This document shows positions 9,609 to 18,988 of a stretch of DNA of 64,000 bases, in pieces. Under the pieces are notes generated by a model. The model had not been told where the DNA came from. It worked only from the letters and a program-made list of their open reading frames with translations, and did no database searches. Every line of letters begins with the position of its first letter. Within the stretch, counting starts at the first letter, position 1. This DNA is from Pseudomonas antarctica (GTDB lineage: Bacteria; Pseudomonadota; Gammaproteobacteria; Pseudomonadales; Pseudomonadaceae): positions 62,001 through 126,000 of the forward strand of contig NZ_UYXQ01000005.1 of NCBI RefSeq assembly GCF_900624995.1. Reading direction: 5' to 3'. Made by a program: the position numbers and the translations under genes.

Positions 9609-10956
9609 GAGCGGTCTCCTCAGGCAAAACATGGGCGACGCTCAAACGCTCGCGGGTGAAATAAGTCCGTGCGGCCTTCTGGATATCTTCCGGGGTCACG
9701 CTTTGCAGGTCGGCCAACTCGGTGTCCATCAGTTTCCAGGACAGCCCGACGGTTTCCAGGGAGCCGATGGCGGTGGCCTGGCTGGTGATGGAATCACGCT
9801 GGTAGACCACGCCGGCAATGACTTGGGCGCGGATGCGCTCCAGTTCTTCGGTGGTCGGCGGTTTGGCTTTCAATTCGTCCAGCAGGCGCCACAGGCCGGC
9901 TTCGGCTTGGGCAATGGTCTTTTTCTTCTGCTGGTTCGGCGTGGCCGTCAGGGTGAACAGGCTGTCACCCCGGGTGTAGGCGTCGTAGCTGGTGGAGGCG
10001 GCGGATACCAGCTCTTCACCGCGTTCCAGTTGCTCCGAAATACGTGCACTGTAGCCGCCATCGAGCAGGGCCGAGAGCAGGCGCAGGGCCTGTACCGAGC
10101 GTTTGTCTTCGGCGGTGGCCAGGCCTGGCACGTTGAAGCCCAGGATCACGCTCGGCAGTTGGGTCTGCACGTGCAGGGTCAGCAGGCGTTCGCCGGGCTC
10201 GGCGAGCTCCAGTGGGATTTTCGCGGGTGGCACATCACGCTTGGGGATTGGGCCGAAATAACGCTGAGCCAGGTTCTTGACCTCATCCGGGGTCACGTCA
10301 CCGACTACCACCAGCGTGGCGTTGTTCGGTACATACCAGGATTGATACCAGTGGCGCAGCTCTTCGACTTTCATGCGTTCCAGGTCGGCCATCCAGCCGA
10401 TGGTCGGCGTGTGGTAACCGCTGGCCGGGTAGGCCATGGCCTTGAAGCGCTCGTAGGCCTTGGACATCGGGTTATCGTCGGTGCGCAAGCGGCGCTCTTC
10501 CTTGATGACCTCGATCTCGCGGCTGAACTCATCGGCCGGCAGGCGCAGGCTGGCCATGCGGTCGGCTTCCAGCTCGAAGGCGACACCCAGGCGGTCACGG
10601 GCCAGCACTTGGTAGTAGGCGGTGTAGTCATCGCTGGTGAAGGCATTTTCTTCGGCGCCCAGGTCGCGCAGGATCAGCGAGGCTTCGCCGGGGCCGACCT
10701 TGGCGCTGCCTTTGAACATCATGTGTTCAAGGGCGTGGGACAAACCGGTCTGGCCCGGGGTTTCGTAGCTGGAACCCACCTTGTACCAGACCTGGGAAAC
10801 CACCACCGGCGCGCGATGATCTTCGCGCACGACCACTTTGAGGCCGTTATCCAGGGTAAATTCATGGGTGGGTTGTGGGTCGGCAGCCAAGGCTGAAAGG
10901 GGCAGACAAACTGTGCTGAGCAGCAGGCCTGCAGCGCGGCGGGCTAGAGCATTCAT
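9601..10956 (-). CDS. M16 family zinc peptidase (catalytic subunit)
   Basis: A 451-residue secreted peptidase with a signal peptide (cleavage after about residue 25, SALAAD). The inverted zinc motif HxxEH is H74-A-L-E77-H78 in GLSHALEHMMFKG, with downstream glutamates as candidate third ligand. It forms an operon with the inactive partner (8-bp overlap) and rsmD, transcribed away from ftsY. Expected to work as a heterodimer with the next gene in the periplasm. Substrate unknown. Confidence 0.92.
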   Translation of the reverse strand: MNALARRAAGLLLSTVCLPLSALAADPQPTHEFTLDNGLKVVVREDHRAPVVVSQVWYKVGSSYETPGQTGLSHALEHMMFKGSAKVGPGEASLILRDLGAEENAFTSDDYTAYYQVLARDRLGVAFELEADRMASLRLPADEFSREIEVIKEERRLRTDDNPMSKAYERFKAMAYPASGYHTPTIGWMADLERMKVEELRHWYQSWYVPNNATLVVVGDVTPDEVKNLAQRYFGPIPKRDVPPAKIPLELAEPGERLLTLHVQTQLPSVILGFNVPGLATAEDKRSVQALRLLSALLDGGYSARISEQLERGEELVSAASTSYDAYTRGDSLFTLTATPNQQKKKTIAQAEAGLWRLLDELKAKPPTTEELERIRAQVIAGVVYQRDSITSQATAIGSLETVGLSWKLMDTELADLQSVTPEDIQKAARTYFTRERLSVAHVLPEETAHE

Positions 10957-11294
10957 TCGTTTTTAAACCTGTTGGGCTGCCCGCGTGGTCTTAGCGTCGG
11001 CGGGCGAGGAGGTGCTAGGATACTGATCCGATTTAGGGACGGCCACTGCGGCGGCCATCTTGTCCCAGATCCAGTCGTAGAAATATTGGAGTAGAGGGTG
11101 GTTTTCCCCGACGATATTCCATTTTTCGCCGATGTTATCGCTTCAGTCCTTTATTGAAACGATTTGTTGAGGCCTTTATTTACGCCTTACAAAATGTTGC
11201 GCATGAACAAGCGAGCGTTAAAGCAGTCTGTTCTGCATCGAATTTATTTACCGAAGCGCCCTGGCGCATCGCTACTTTGAGATAGCCGTCCTCC
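10957..11294. other. 338-bp divergent promoter region, no gene seen
   Basis: This gap separates the M16 operon (leftward) from ftsY (rightward). No convincing ORF or RNA gene was found. The right half (about 11,100-11,260) is AT-richer and should contain the ftsY promoter. I could not place clear -35/-10 boxes by eye. Confidence 0.5.
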
Positions 11295-12725
11295 ATGTTT
11301 GGTTCCAACGACGACAAGAAGAGCCCAGCTGCGGCTGGCGAGAAAAAAGGCCTGTTCGGATGGCTGCGCAAAAAGCCGCAGGAAACCGTCGTCGAACAGC
11401 CGCAGGTTCAATCTGAGCCTCTCCCTGAACCGATAGTAGAAGCCGAGCCGGTCGCTGAAATCCCGGCACCGGTGGTGTTGCCGATGGCCGAGCCGGTGTT
11501 GCAGCCGGTGGCTGAAGCTGAGCCGGAACCTGAGGCCGAGCACACGCCGTGGCCTGAGCTACCAGTGGCTGAAGAGCCCGTGGCACTGGTTGCCGATGTG
11601 CAGGCCGAGCATGTGGCGCCGCCGATTCCATCCGTGGTTGAGCCGGTGGACGTGGTGGTCGAAGCGCCGCCAGTAGTCGACGTGCCTGCGCAGGTCGTGG
11701 TTGAGCCGACGCCTGTTCCTGTGGTCGTGGCCGCGCCTGCCGTTAACGAGCCGTCTGTCGAGCAAGAGCCGGTCACCGCTGCCACCGAAACCAGCAAAAC
11801 GGGCTTCTTCGCGCGCCTCAAGCAGGGCCTGAGCAAGACCAGCGCCAGTATTGGCGAAGGCATGGCCAGCCTGTTCCTGGGCAAAAAGGTCATCGATGAC
11901 GAACTGCTGGAAGACATCGAAACCCGTCTGCTGACGGCCGACGTGGGTGTTGAAGCTACTGCGGTGATCATCCAGAGCCTGACCCAGAAGGTCGCACGTA
12001 AGCAGTTGACTGACGCCGACGCCCTCTACAAGTCTCTCCAGGCTGAGCTGGCTGCGATGCTCAAGCCGGTAGAAGCGCCGCTGGTGATCACGCCGAACAA
12101 GCCGTTTGTGATCCTGGTGGTCGGTGTCAATGGCGCCGGCAAAACCACCACCATCGGCAAACTGGCGAAAAAGCTGCAGTTGGAAGGCAAGAAAGTCATG
12201 CTCGCTGCCGGTGACACCTTCCGCGCCGCTGCCGTGGAACAGTTGCAGGTCTGGGGTGAGCGCAACAAGATTCCTGTCATCGCCCAGCACACCGGCGCCG
12301 ACTCTGCGTCCGTCATCTTCGATGCCGTGCAAGCTGCCAAGGCCCGTAACATCGACGTATTGATTGCCGATACCGCCGGTCGCCTGCACACCAAAGACAA
12401 CTTGATGGAAGAGTTGAAAAAGGTACGCCGCGTCATCAGCAAGCTCGACGCCGAGGCGCCGCACGAGGTCTTGCTGGTGCTTGACGCAGGCACTGGGCAA
12501 AACGCCATCAGCCAGGCCAAACAATTCAACCAGACGGTGCAACTGACTGGCCTGGCATTGACTAAGCTCGACGGCACAGCCAAAGGCGGCGTGATCTTCG
12601 CCCTGGCTAAACAGTTTGGGTTGCCGATTCGTTACATCGGCGTCGGTGAAGGCATCGACGACTTGCGCACCTTTGAAGCCGAACCCTTTGTACAGGCACT
12701 CTTTGCCGAGCGGGAGCGTTCATGA
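11295..12725 (+). CDS. ftsY: signal recognition particle receptor FtsY
   Basis: A 476-residue SRP-type GTPase that docks ribosome-SRP complexes at the inner membrane. The first 170 residues are a long acidic, Pro/Val-rich A domain made of irregular EPV/VAEP-like units. The NG domain follows with G1 GVNGAGKTTT (from 277), DTAGR (from 359) and TKLDG (from 423). It overlaps ftsE by 4 bp (ATGA) and heads ftsY-ftsE-ftsX. Confidence 0.98.
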   Translation: MFGSNDDKKSPAAAGEKKGLFGWLRKKPQETVVEQPQVQSEPLPEPIVEAEPVAEIPAPVVLPMAEPVLQPVAEAEPEPEAEHTPWPELPVAEEPVALVADVQAEHVAPPIPSVVEPVDVVVEAPPVVDVPAQVVVEPTPVPVVVAAPAVNEPSVEQEPVTAATETSKTGFFARLKQGLSKTSASIGEGMASLFLGKKVIDDELLEDIETRLLTADVGVEATAVIIQSLTQKVARKQLTDADALYKSLQAELAAMLKPVEAPLVITPNKPFVILVVGVNGAGKTTTIGKLAKKLQLEGKKVMLAAGDTFRAAAVEQLQVWGERNKIPVIAQHTGADSASVIFDAVQAAKARNIDVLIADTAGRLHTKDNLMEELKKVRRVISKLDAEAPHEVLLVLDAGTGQNAISQAKQFNQTVQLTGLALTKLDGTAKGGVIFALAKQFGLPIRYIGVGEGIDDLRTFEAEPFVQALFAERERS

Positions 12726-13393
12726 TTCGATTCGAACAGGTCGGTAAACGCTACGCCAACGGGCATGTGGGCTTGCATGAGCTGAGCTTTCGAGTGCGTC
12801 GCGGCGAATTCTTGTTCGTGACCGGTCATTCGGGCGCGGGCAAAAGTACGTTGCTGCGATTGTTACTGGCCATGGAGCGCCCGACCACCGGCAAGTTGCT
12901 GCTGGCAGGTCAGGATCTGGCCACCATCAGCAATGCACAGATTCCTTTCCTGCGCCGTCAGATCGGCGTGGTGTTCCAGAACCATCAGTTGCTGTTCGAC
13001 CGCACGGTGTTCAACAATATTGCCTTGCCGTTGCAGATCCTCGGCCTGTCCAAGGCCGAGATTGTCAAGCGTGTGGATTCGGCGCTGGAGCGCGTGGCGC
13101 TGTCGGACAAGACCGACCTGTACCCGGGCGACCTGTCGACCGGGCAGCAACAACGCGTCGGTATCGCCCGCGCCATTGTCCACCGCCCAGCCTTGCTGCT
13201 GGCGGACGAACCCACCGGTAACCTCGATCCGCGCCTGGCGGCCGAGATCATGGGCGTGTTCGAAGACATCAACCGTTTGGGCACCAGCGTGCTGATCGCC
13301 AGTCACGACCTGGCGCTGATCGCGCGCATGCGCCATCGCATGCTGACCCTGCAGCGCGGCCGCCTGATCGGCGACGGGGAGGCTGGCGTATGA
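12722..13393 (+). CDS. ftsE: cell division ATP-binding protein FtsE
   Basis: A 223-residue ABC ATPase. Walker A is GHSGAGKS (35-42), the signature LSTGQQQRVGIARA follows, and Walker B is LLLADEP. With FtsX it forms a divisome complex that activates peptidoglycan hydrolases. It overlaps ftsY and ftsX by 4 bp each (ATGA), so the three are co-translated. Confidence 0.98.
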   Translation: MIRFEQVGKRYANGHVGLHELSFRVRRGEFLFVTGHSGAGKSTLLRLLLAMERPTTGKLLLAGQDLATISNAQIPFLRRQIGVVFQNHQLLFDRTVFNNIALPLQILGLSKAEIVKRVDSALERVALSDKTDLYPGDLSTGQQQRVGIARAIVHRPALLLADEPTGNLDPRLAAEIMGVFEDINRLGTSVLIASHDLALIARMRHRMLTLQRGRLIGDGEAGV

Positions 13394-14412
13394 GTGCAAC
13401 ACGCAGCCCTAAAGTCTCCGAGCGCGTGGCGCCAAAAGCCGCCGACCCGCAACCGCAGAAGAAAAAACGCGACGAAGACGATGGCCCGGATTTCAGCACG
13501 CTGCTGCGCGCCTGGATCGAAAGCCATCGCGCCAGCCTGCTCGACAGCCTGCGCCGCCTGGGCAAGCAGCCGATCGGCAGCTTTTTTACCTGCTTGGTGA
13601 TGGCTGTGGCGCTGAGCCTGCCGATGGGTTTGTCGCTGCTGCTTAATAATGTCGAGCGTCTGGGCGGTTCCTGGCAGCGTGCGGCGCAGATTTCCCTGTA
13701 CCTGAACCTCGACGCCAGTGCCAAAGACGGCGAAAGCCTACGCGATGACATCAAGAACCTGCCGGGTGTAGCGGATGCCGAGTACATCAGTCGCGACCAG
13801 GCCCTTGAGGAGTTTCAGCAGCAATCCGGCCTGGGCGAGGCGCTTAAAGAGCTGCCGCAGAACCCGCTGCCGGGCGTGGTGCTGGTGACGCCGAACGAAG
13901 TCGATAAACCGGCGCTTGAAGCCCTGCGACAAAAACTCGCAGAGATGCCGAAGGTGCAACAGGCGCAACTTGATCTAGTCTGGGTAGAGCGCCTGGCCGC
14001 GATTCTCAAGCTGGGCGACCGCTTTGTGTTCGGTCTGACGGTGTTGTTGGTGTCTGCATTACTTTTGGTGATAGGTAATACCATTCGTCTTCATATTGAA
14101 AACCGTCGCACCGAGATAGAAGTGATTAAACTGGTCGGCGGCACAGACAGCTATGTGCGTCGTCCTTTTCTGTACATGGGCGCGCTTTATGGCTTCGGTG
14201 CCGGGATTTTGTCCTGGGGCGTGCTGGCTTTTGGCCTGGACTGGCTGAACGACGCGGTGGTCGGGCTTGCCGGCTTGTACGGCAGCGATTTCGCCTTGGC
14301 TGGCGTGCCGGTCGCCGATGGTCTGTCACTCTTGCTTGGCGCGGTATTGTTGGGGTATATCGGTGCGTGGATTGCGGTCGCTCGTCACTTACGTGAGCTG
14401 GCGCCGAAGTAG
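13390..14412 (+). CDS. ftsX: cell division membrane protein FtsX
   Basis: A 340-residue membrane partner of FtsE. The cytoplasmic N-terminus is charged, the first membrane helix lies around residues 60-82, a periplasmic domain follows, and three helices fill the C-terminal half. This is the FtsX/MacB-like permease fold. It controls septal peptidoglycan hydrolases. It ends 129 bp before rpoH. Confidence 0.97.
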   Translation: MSATRSPKVSERVAPKAADPQPQKKKRDEDDGPDFSTLLRAWIESHRASLLDSLRRLGKQPIGSFFTCLVMAVALSLPMGLSLLLNNVERLGGSWQRAAQISLYLNLDASAKDGESLRDDIKNLPGVADAEYISRDQALEEFQQQSGLGEALKELPQNPLPGVVLVTPNEVDKPALEALRQKLAEMPKVQQAQLDLVWVERLAAILKLGDRFVFGLTVLLVSALLLVIGNTIRLHIENRRTEIEVIKLVGGTDSYVRRPFLYMGALYGFGAGILSWGVLAFGLDWLNDAVVGLAGLYGSDFALAGVPVADGLSLLLGAVLLGYIGAWIAVARHLRELAPK

Positions 14413-14465
14413 TTAATGTCAGATTAATGTGGTTTCGTTTGTATTGACCGTATCAGTGGTTTAGG

Positions 14466-14492
14466 GAACTTGTCCTACGGTTCCCGGTCAAT
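14466..14492 (+). promoter_or_regulatory. sigma-E (AlgU)-type promoter of rpoH
   Basis: GAACTT (14466-14471), a 16-bp spacer and TCAAT (14488-14492) match the AlgU/RpoE pattern (GAACTT-N16/17-TCNAA-like). It lies about 50 bp before the rpoH ATG. AlgU-driven transcription of rpoH is known in P. aeruginosa. The match here is by eye. Confidence 0.6.
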
Positions 14493-14541
14493 TTTCGCAG
14501 TGCTGAACTGCACGAGTTATGTGAGTCGGAGGTTTTTTCGT

Positions 14542-15396
14542 ATGACCACTTCTTTGCAACCTGCTTATGCTCTGGTCCCGGGTGCGAACCTGGAGGCCTA
14601 CGTGCACACGGTCAACAGCATTCCATTGCTGACGCCGGAGCAGGAGCGTGAACTGGCCGAGAGTCTCTACTATGAGCAGGATTTGGGGGCGGCTCGGCAG
14701 ATGGTGCTCGCCCACCTGCGTTTTGTCGTACATATCGCCCGTAGCTATAGCGGCTACGGCCTGGCCCAGGCTGACCTGATTCAGGAAGGCAACGTCGGCC
14801 TGATGAAGGCTGTAAAGCGCTTTAACCCTGAGATGGGCGTGCGCTTGGTGTCGTTTGCTGTGCACTGGATCAAGGCGGAAATCCACGAGTTCATTCTGCG
14901 CAACTGGCGCATCGTGAAAGTCGCGACCACTAAGGCCCAGCGCAAGCTGTTCTTCAACCTGCGCAGTCAGAAGAAACGCTTGGCGTGGCTGAATAACGAG
15001 GAAGTTCACCGTGTGGCTGAAAGCCTCGGTGTGGAGCCACGTGAAGTGCGCGAGATGGAAAGTCGCCTGACCGGCCATGACATGGCCTTCGACCCGGCCG
15101 CAGAAGCGGACGACGACAGCGCTTTCCAATCGCCGGCCAACTACCTGGAAGACCACCGGTACGACCCGGCGCGTCAACTGGAAGACGCCGACTGGAGCGA
15201 CAACTCCAACCACAACCTGCACGAAGCGCTGGAAGTGTTGGACGACCGCAGCCGTGACATCCTCTACCAGCGCTGGCTGGCAGAAGAAAAAGCCACGCTG
15301 CACGACCTGGCACAGAAGTACAACGTGTCGGCCGAGCGGATTCGTCAGCTTGAGAAAAGCGCGATGAACAAGCTGAAGCTGTCGATCGCCGCTTAA
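14542..15396 (+). CDS. rpoH: heat-shock sigma factor RpoH (sigma-32)
   Basis: A 284-residue sigma-70-family factor. Region 2 includes [19 protein letters not shown] and the RpoH box [14 protein letters not shown], and region 4 ends in the [21 protein letters not shown]. The frame is open upstream to a weak start at 14470, but the ATG at 14542 has a strong ribosome site (GGAGG) and gives the family length. It directs transcription of chaperone and protease genes. Heat control of its translation is expected, but I did not work out an RNA fold. Confidence 0.97.
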   Translation: MTTSLQPAYALVPGANLEAYVHTVNSIPLLTPEQERELAESLYYEQDLGAARQMVLAHLRFVVHIARSYSGYGLAQADLIQEGNVGLMKAVKRFNPEMGVRLVSFAVHWIKAEIHEFILRNWRIVKVATTKAQRKLFFNLRSQKKRLAWLNNEEVHRVAESLGVEPREVREMESRLTGHDMAFDPAAEADDDSAFQSPANYLEDHRYDPARQLEDADWSDNSNHNLHEALEVLDDRSRDILYQRWLAEEKATLHDLAQKYNVSAERIRQLEKSAMNKLKLSIAA

Positions 15397-15413
15397 TCTG
15401 CGACGCGGTCAAC

Positions 15414-15511
15414 GTGTGGGAGGGCGCTTGCTCCCGATAGCTGAGTGTCAGTCGAGATCAAATTGACTGATCTACCGCTATCGGGAGCAAGCGGCCTCCC
15501 ACATTTTTTTT
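15414..15511. repeat. REPIN-like inverted repeat / bidirectional terminator
   Basis: Outer arms GTGTGGGAGG and CCTCCCACAT, with inner words CTTGCTCCCGATAG and CTATCGGGAGCAAG, fold into a long hairpin. A run of eight T follows at 15504-15511. It lies between convergent rpoH and mtgA, so it can end both. Its core (CCCGATAG) differs from the common GCTCGCGAAT type in the window. Confidence 0.75.
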
Positions 15512-15520
15512 GGGGGGATG

Positions 15521-16243
15521 TCAGTCGGCCCATGGTGCCTTGCGCGAGTTATTCAACTCCACCAAGTAACCGTCCCCGCCCAACTGGCTCATCTGTTGAC
15601 GAATCCATGCCGCCCGCCGCGCCACATACGCCGTCGGATGGCTGGCACTCCACACTCGCGGGTTAGGCAGCACCGCCGCCAAATAGCTCGCCTGCTGGCG
15701 CGAAAGCCCCTTGGCGCTCACTCCAAAGTGATGCCGCGCCGCCGCCTCCGCGCCGAACACGCCTTCATCCCACTCCACGCTGTTGAGGTACACCTCAAGA
15801 ATCCGCTGCTTGGGCCAAAAGACCTCGATCAACCCGGTAAACCACGCCTCCAGGCCTTTGCGCAAGTAACTGCGGCCGCTCCACAGGAACAGGTTTTTCG
15901 ACACCTGCTGGCTCAGCGTACTGGCGCCCCGAATCGAGCCACCGCGCTCGTTGTGCAGCAATGCCGCCTGAATCGCGCCAAAATCAAAACCCCAGTGCTG
16001 CGGGAAGCGCTGGTCTTCACCGGCCATCACCGCCACCTTGAGGTCATCGGAAATCTCATCCCACGCCACCCACGTGCGCTGCAGGTCAATCGGCTCGCCG
16101 TCGACCCAGGATTCGACCTTGCGCTCCACCATCAGCGCAGTGAGCGGTGGCGGCACGACACGAAACAGCAGCACCAGCAGCACACTGCCGATGGCACACC
16201 ATTTCACGACTTTGATAAAACGCTTGAAGAGGAGACGCAGCAT
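15521..16243 (-). CDS. mtgA: monofunctional peptidoglycan glycosyltransferase
   Basis: A 240-residue GT51 enzyme with one N-terminal membrane helix (about 13-33). The catalytic glutamate E76 is in MAGEDQRFPQHWGFD, and the second conserved motif is GASTLSQQVSKNLFL. It polymerises lipid II into glycan strands at the inner membrane and has no transpeptidase domain. It is divergent from the DUF423 gene (74 bp). Confidence 0.97.
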   Translation of the reverse strand: MLRLLFKRFIKVVKWCAIGSVLLVLLFRVVPPPLTALMVERKVESWVDGEPIDLQRTWVAWDEISDDLKVAVMAGEDQRFPQHWGFDFGAIQAALLHNERGGSIRGASTLSQQVSKNLFLWSGRSYLRKGLEAWFTGLIEVFWPKQRILEVYLNSVEWDEGVFGAEAAARHHFGVSAKGLSRQQASYLAAVLPNPRVWSASHPTAYVARRAAWIRQQMSQLGGDGYLVELNNSRKAPWAD

Positions 16244-16317
16244 AGAGATGGCTTGGCCGAACCCGTTGAGCGGGCCATTATACAGACCCGGCCCTTTGAG
16301 TCTGACTGGAGTTCCTC

Positions 16318-16695
16318 ATGCTGCGTAGCTTTCTGATGCTGGCTGCCTTTTTCGGCTTTACCGGCGTCGCCCTCGGTGCATTTGCCGCTCACGGCCTGAA
16401 AAACCGCCTGAGCGCCGAGTACCTGGCGATCTTCCACACCGGCGTGACTTACCAACTGGTGCATGCCTTGGCGTTGTTCGGCGTGGCATTGCTGGCGGCG
16501 CATATTCCTGGCCGACTAGTCAGCTGGGCGGGCATTTCCTTTACTGTCGGTATCCTGCTGTTCTCCGGCAGTTTGTATGTGCTGACCCTGACCGGCATCA
16601 GCAAACTCGGGATCATCACGCCATTTGGCGGCCTGGCGTTCCTGCTCGGCTGGTTCTTCCTGGGGCTCACCGCCTGGCGCCTGCAGGTCATCTGA
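16318..16695 (+). CDS. DUF423 (YgdD-like) membrane protein
   Basis: A 125-residue integral membrane protein with about four helices. It carries the family signature near the start (GFTGVALGAFAAHGL) and FHTGVTYQLVHALAL. The function is unknown, although it is widely conserved. The ATG follows a good ribosome site (CTGGAG). It is followed by thiS but is probably not functionally linked. Confidence 0.92.
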   Translation: MLRSFLMLAAFFGFTGVALGAFAAHGLKNRLSAEYLAIFHTGVTYQLVHALALFGVALLAAHIPGRLVSWAGISFTVGILLFSGSLYVLTLTGISKLGIITPFGGLAFLLGWFFLGLTAWRLQVI

Positions 16696-16766
16696 CCGAG
16701 GGGCTTGGGCCGACAACGCCAATCGGGCTAGAATGCGGGCCCCTAAAAACGATGGCGGCCCGTGGC

Positions 16767-16967
16767 ATGCGCATTCAGTTGAACGGCGAATCCTTTGAAC
16801 TGCCCGACGGTGAAACCGTTGCGGCCCTGCTGACTCGTCTGGACTTGACCGGGCGTCGTGTCGCAGTGGAGCTCAACCTGGATATCGTCCCGCGTAGCCT
16901 GCACGCCGAAACCGCGCTCACCGAAGGTGATCAGGTCGAAGTGGTCCACGCCATCGGCGGCGGCTAG
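16767..16967 (+). CDS. thiS: thiamine sulfur carrier protein ThiS
   Basis: A 66-residue ubiquitin-fold protein ending in the required Gly-Gly (HAIGGG). Its C-terminus is adenylated and thiocarboxylated to supply sulfur for the thiazole ring. An in-frame ATG lies five codons upstream (16752). The one at 16767 matches the family N-terminus (MRIQLNGE). Followed by thiG after 65 bp. Confidence 0.93.
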   Translation: MRIQLNGESFELPDGETVAALLTRLDLTGRRVAVELNLDIVPRSLHAETALTEGDQVEVVHAIGGG

Positions 16968-17032
16968 CCGTCCGGCGCTCAAGGGCGCCACCCCGCATTC
17001 TGCAGAACCTCACCCCAACTCGAGGATTTCCC

Positions 17033-17827
17033 ATGAGCATCGTTCGTAGCGACAAGCCCTTCGTCCTGGCCGGTCGCACCTACCAGTCCCGTCTGCTGGT
17101 TGGCACCGGCAAGTACCGTGACATGGAAGAGACCCGCCTGGCCATCGAAGCCTCGGGGGCCGAGATCGTCACCTTTGCCGTGCGCCGCACCAACCTCGGG
17201 CAGATCGAAGGCGAGCCGAACCTGCTCGAAGTGTTGTCGCCGGACCGCTACACCTTCTTGCCGAACACCGCCGGTTGCTACGACGCTATCGAAGCCGTGC
17301 GCACCTGCCGCCTGGCCCGTGAGCTGCTCGACGGCCATAGCCTGGTGAAGCTGGAAGTATTGGCCGACCAAAAGACCTTGTTCCCCAACGTGATCGAAAC
17401 CCTGAAGGCCGCCGAAACGCTGGTCAAGGAAGGCTTCGACGTGATGGTCTACACCAGTGATGACCCGATTATTGCCCGTCAATTGGCAGACATCGGCTGC
17501 ATCGCGGTGATGCCGCTGGCCGGTTTGATCGGTTCCGGACTGGGTATCTGCAATCCGTACAACCTGCAGATCATCCTCGAAGAAGCCAAAATCCCGGTGC
17601 TGGTGGACGCGGGCGTGGGTACTGCCTCCGACGCCACCATCGCCATGGAACTGGGCTGCGATGCGGTGCTGATGAACTCGGCCATCGCCCATGCCCAGCA
17701 GCCGATCATGATGGCTGAAGCCATGAACCACGCCATCGTCGCGGGCCGCTTGGCCTACCTCGCCGGGCGCATGCCGAAAAAACTCTATGCCAGCGCCTCC
17801 TCGCCGCTGGATGGTCTGATCAAGTAA
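17033..17827 (+). CDS. thiG: thiazole synthase
   Basis: A 264-residue TIM-barrel enzyme that builds the thiazole phosphate of thiamine from deoxyxylulose phosphate, ThiS-thiocarboxylate and dehydroglycine. The imine-forming lysine is in the conserved [15 protein letters not shown] segment, and phosphate-binding loops are seen in [11 protein letters not shown] and [11 protein letters not shown]. Clear ribosome site (GAGGA). Together with thiS it forms a compact thiazole unit, and trmB follows by 9 bp. Confidence 0.97.
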   Translation: MSIVRSDKPFVLAGRTYQSRLLVGTGKYRDMEETRLAIEASGAEIVTFAVRRTNLGQIEGEPNLLEVLSPDRYTFLPNTAGCYDAIEAVRTCRLARELLDGHSLVKLEVLADQKTLFPNVIETLKAAETLVKEGFDVMVYTSDDPIIARQLADIGCIAVMPLAGLIGSGLGICNPYNLQIILEEAKIPVLVDAGVGTASDATIAMELGCDAVLMNSAIAHAQQPIMMAEAMNHAIVAGRLAYLAGRMPKKLYASASSPLDGLIK

Positions 17828-17836
17828 GAGCCATTG

Positions 17837-18562
17837 ATGACTGAATCAAACGAAACGCCGAACACCGTGGACGAAGGTGACGAGTCCAAGCACCGCCGCA
17901 TCAAGAGTTTTGTGATGCGCGCCGGTCGCATGACCGAAGGCCAGCAAAAAGGCTTGGAGCAAGGCACACCGCTGTTCGTGTTGCCATTGGCTGACGCGCC
18001 GGTGGACTTCGACCAGGTGTTCGGCCGTTCGGCCCCGCGTTCCCTGGAAATCGGTTTTGGCATGGGGCACTCGCTGCTGGAAATGGCTGCCGCCTCGCCG
18101 GAGCAGGACTTCATCGGTGTGGAAGTGCACCGTCCGGGTGTCGGTGCGCTGCTTAACGGTGTGCTGACCCAAGGCCTGACTAACCTGCGAGTCTATGACT
18201 GCGACGCGATTGAAGTGCTCAACCGCTGCATCGCCGACAACAGCCTCGACCGCCTGATGCTGTTCTTCCCGGACCCATGGCACAAATCCCGTCACCACAA
18301 GCGCCGCATCGTCCAGGCATCCTTCGCGGAGCTGGTGCGCAGCAAGCTGAAAGTCGGCGGTATCCTGCACATGGCCACCGACTGGGAACCGTATGCCGAA
18401 TACATGCTGGAAGTGATGGACGTCGCCCCTGGCTACCGCAACCTGGCGCAAGACGGCAAATGCGTGCCACGCCCGGCCGAACGCCCGATCACCAAGTTCG
18501 AACGCCGTGGCGAACGGTTGGGGCATGGGGTTTGGGATTTGAAGTTCGAGAAAGTCGACTGA
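17837..18562 (+). CDS. trmB: tRNA (guanine(46)-N7)-methyltransferase
   Basis: A 241-residue SAM methyltransferase that makes m7G46 in tRNA variable loops. The SAM motif is [15 protein letters not shown], and the family motif is [19 protein letters not shown] one codon upstream is ignored in favour of the ATG at 17837. Probably co-transcribed with thiSG. Confidence 0.96.
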   Translation: MTESNETPNTVDEGDESKHRRIKSFVMRAGRMTEGQQKGLEQGTPLFVLPLADAPVDFDQVFGRSAPRSLEIGFGMGHSLLEMAAASPEQDFIGVEVHRPGVGALLNGVLTQGLTNLRVYDCDAIEVLNRCIADNSLDRLMLFFPDPWHKSRHHKRRIVQASFAELVRSKLKVGGILHMATDWEPYAEYMLEVMDVAPGYRNLAQDGKCVPRPAERPITKFERRGERLGHGVWDLKFEKVD

Positions 18563-18590
18563 CAGGTTATTAGCTTGGAAGGCAGCCAAA

Positions 18591-18620
18591 ATATGGGAGG
18601 GAGTAAGCCCCCTCCCATAT
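18591..18620. terminator. bidirectional terminator-like hairpin
   Basis: ATATGGGAGG (18591-18600) pairs exactly with CCTCCCATAT (18611-18620) over a 10-base loop. It lies between convergent trmB and the DUF3392 gene. A/T-rich flanks on both sides (CCAAA before, TTTGT after) fit termination in both directions. The stem also recalls REP words. Confidence 0.65.
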
Positions 18621-18645
18621 TTGTATCTGTGTGTCGGGTTTGGGG

Positions 18646-18969
18646 TCAGCGGCGGTCTGCCACAACCCCAATCAACACCAGCACCACCACCAATACGGGT
18701 GCCAGGCTGTAGTTATTGAACTGGCTCAGGCCCCGCACAATCCACGGTGTGGCATAGATCAACGCCGCACCGCTACCGATCATGCACACCAGCGCCATCA
18801 ACGGTACGCGCAATGCACCGGCGATGTTGCCCAACCGCGCTTCAACCCAGCCTTTGATGTCGGCGCCGAACAGCACCAGCAAGCAGCCGACGAGGGCCAG
18901 GGATATTTCCGACAGGTTGCTGCGGCTCCAGCGGGATACGGTGGCGAGCAGGTCGAGTACCAAATCCAT
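18646..18969 (-). CDS. DUF3392 membrane protein
   Basis: A 107-residue membrane protein with about three hydrophobic segments (LVGCLLVLFGADI, LMALVCMIGSGAALIY, LAPVLVVVLVLIGVV). Family of unknown function in gammaproteobacteria. It is the last gene of the leftward metX-metW-DUF4426-rdgB-hemW series and starts 19 bp after the hemW stop. Confidence 0.85.
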   Translation of the reverse strand: MDLVLDLLATVSRWSRSNLSEISLALVGCLLVLFGADIKGWVEARLGNIAGALRVPLMALVCMIGSGAALIYATPWIVRGLSQFNNYSLAPVLVVVLVLIGVVADRR

Positions 18970-18988
18970 TCGATTTCCTTAAGAGCGA

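Noticed and set aside
9190..10896. A 568-codon plus-strand frame opposite the M16 genes
   Set aside because: Both M16 proteins are well supported on the minus strand, with signal peptide, HxxEH and overlaps. No motif is seen in the opposite frame.
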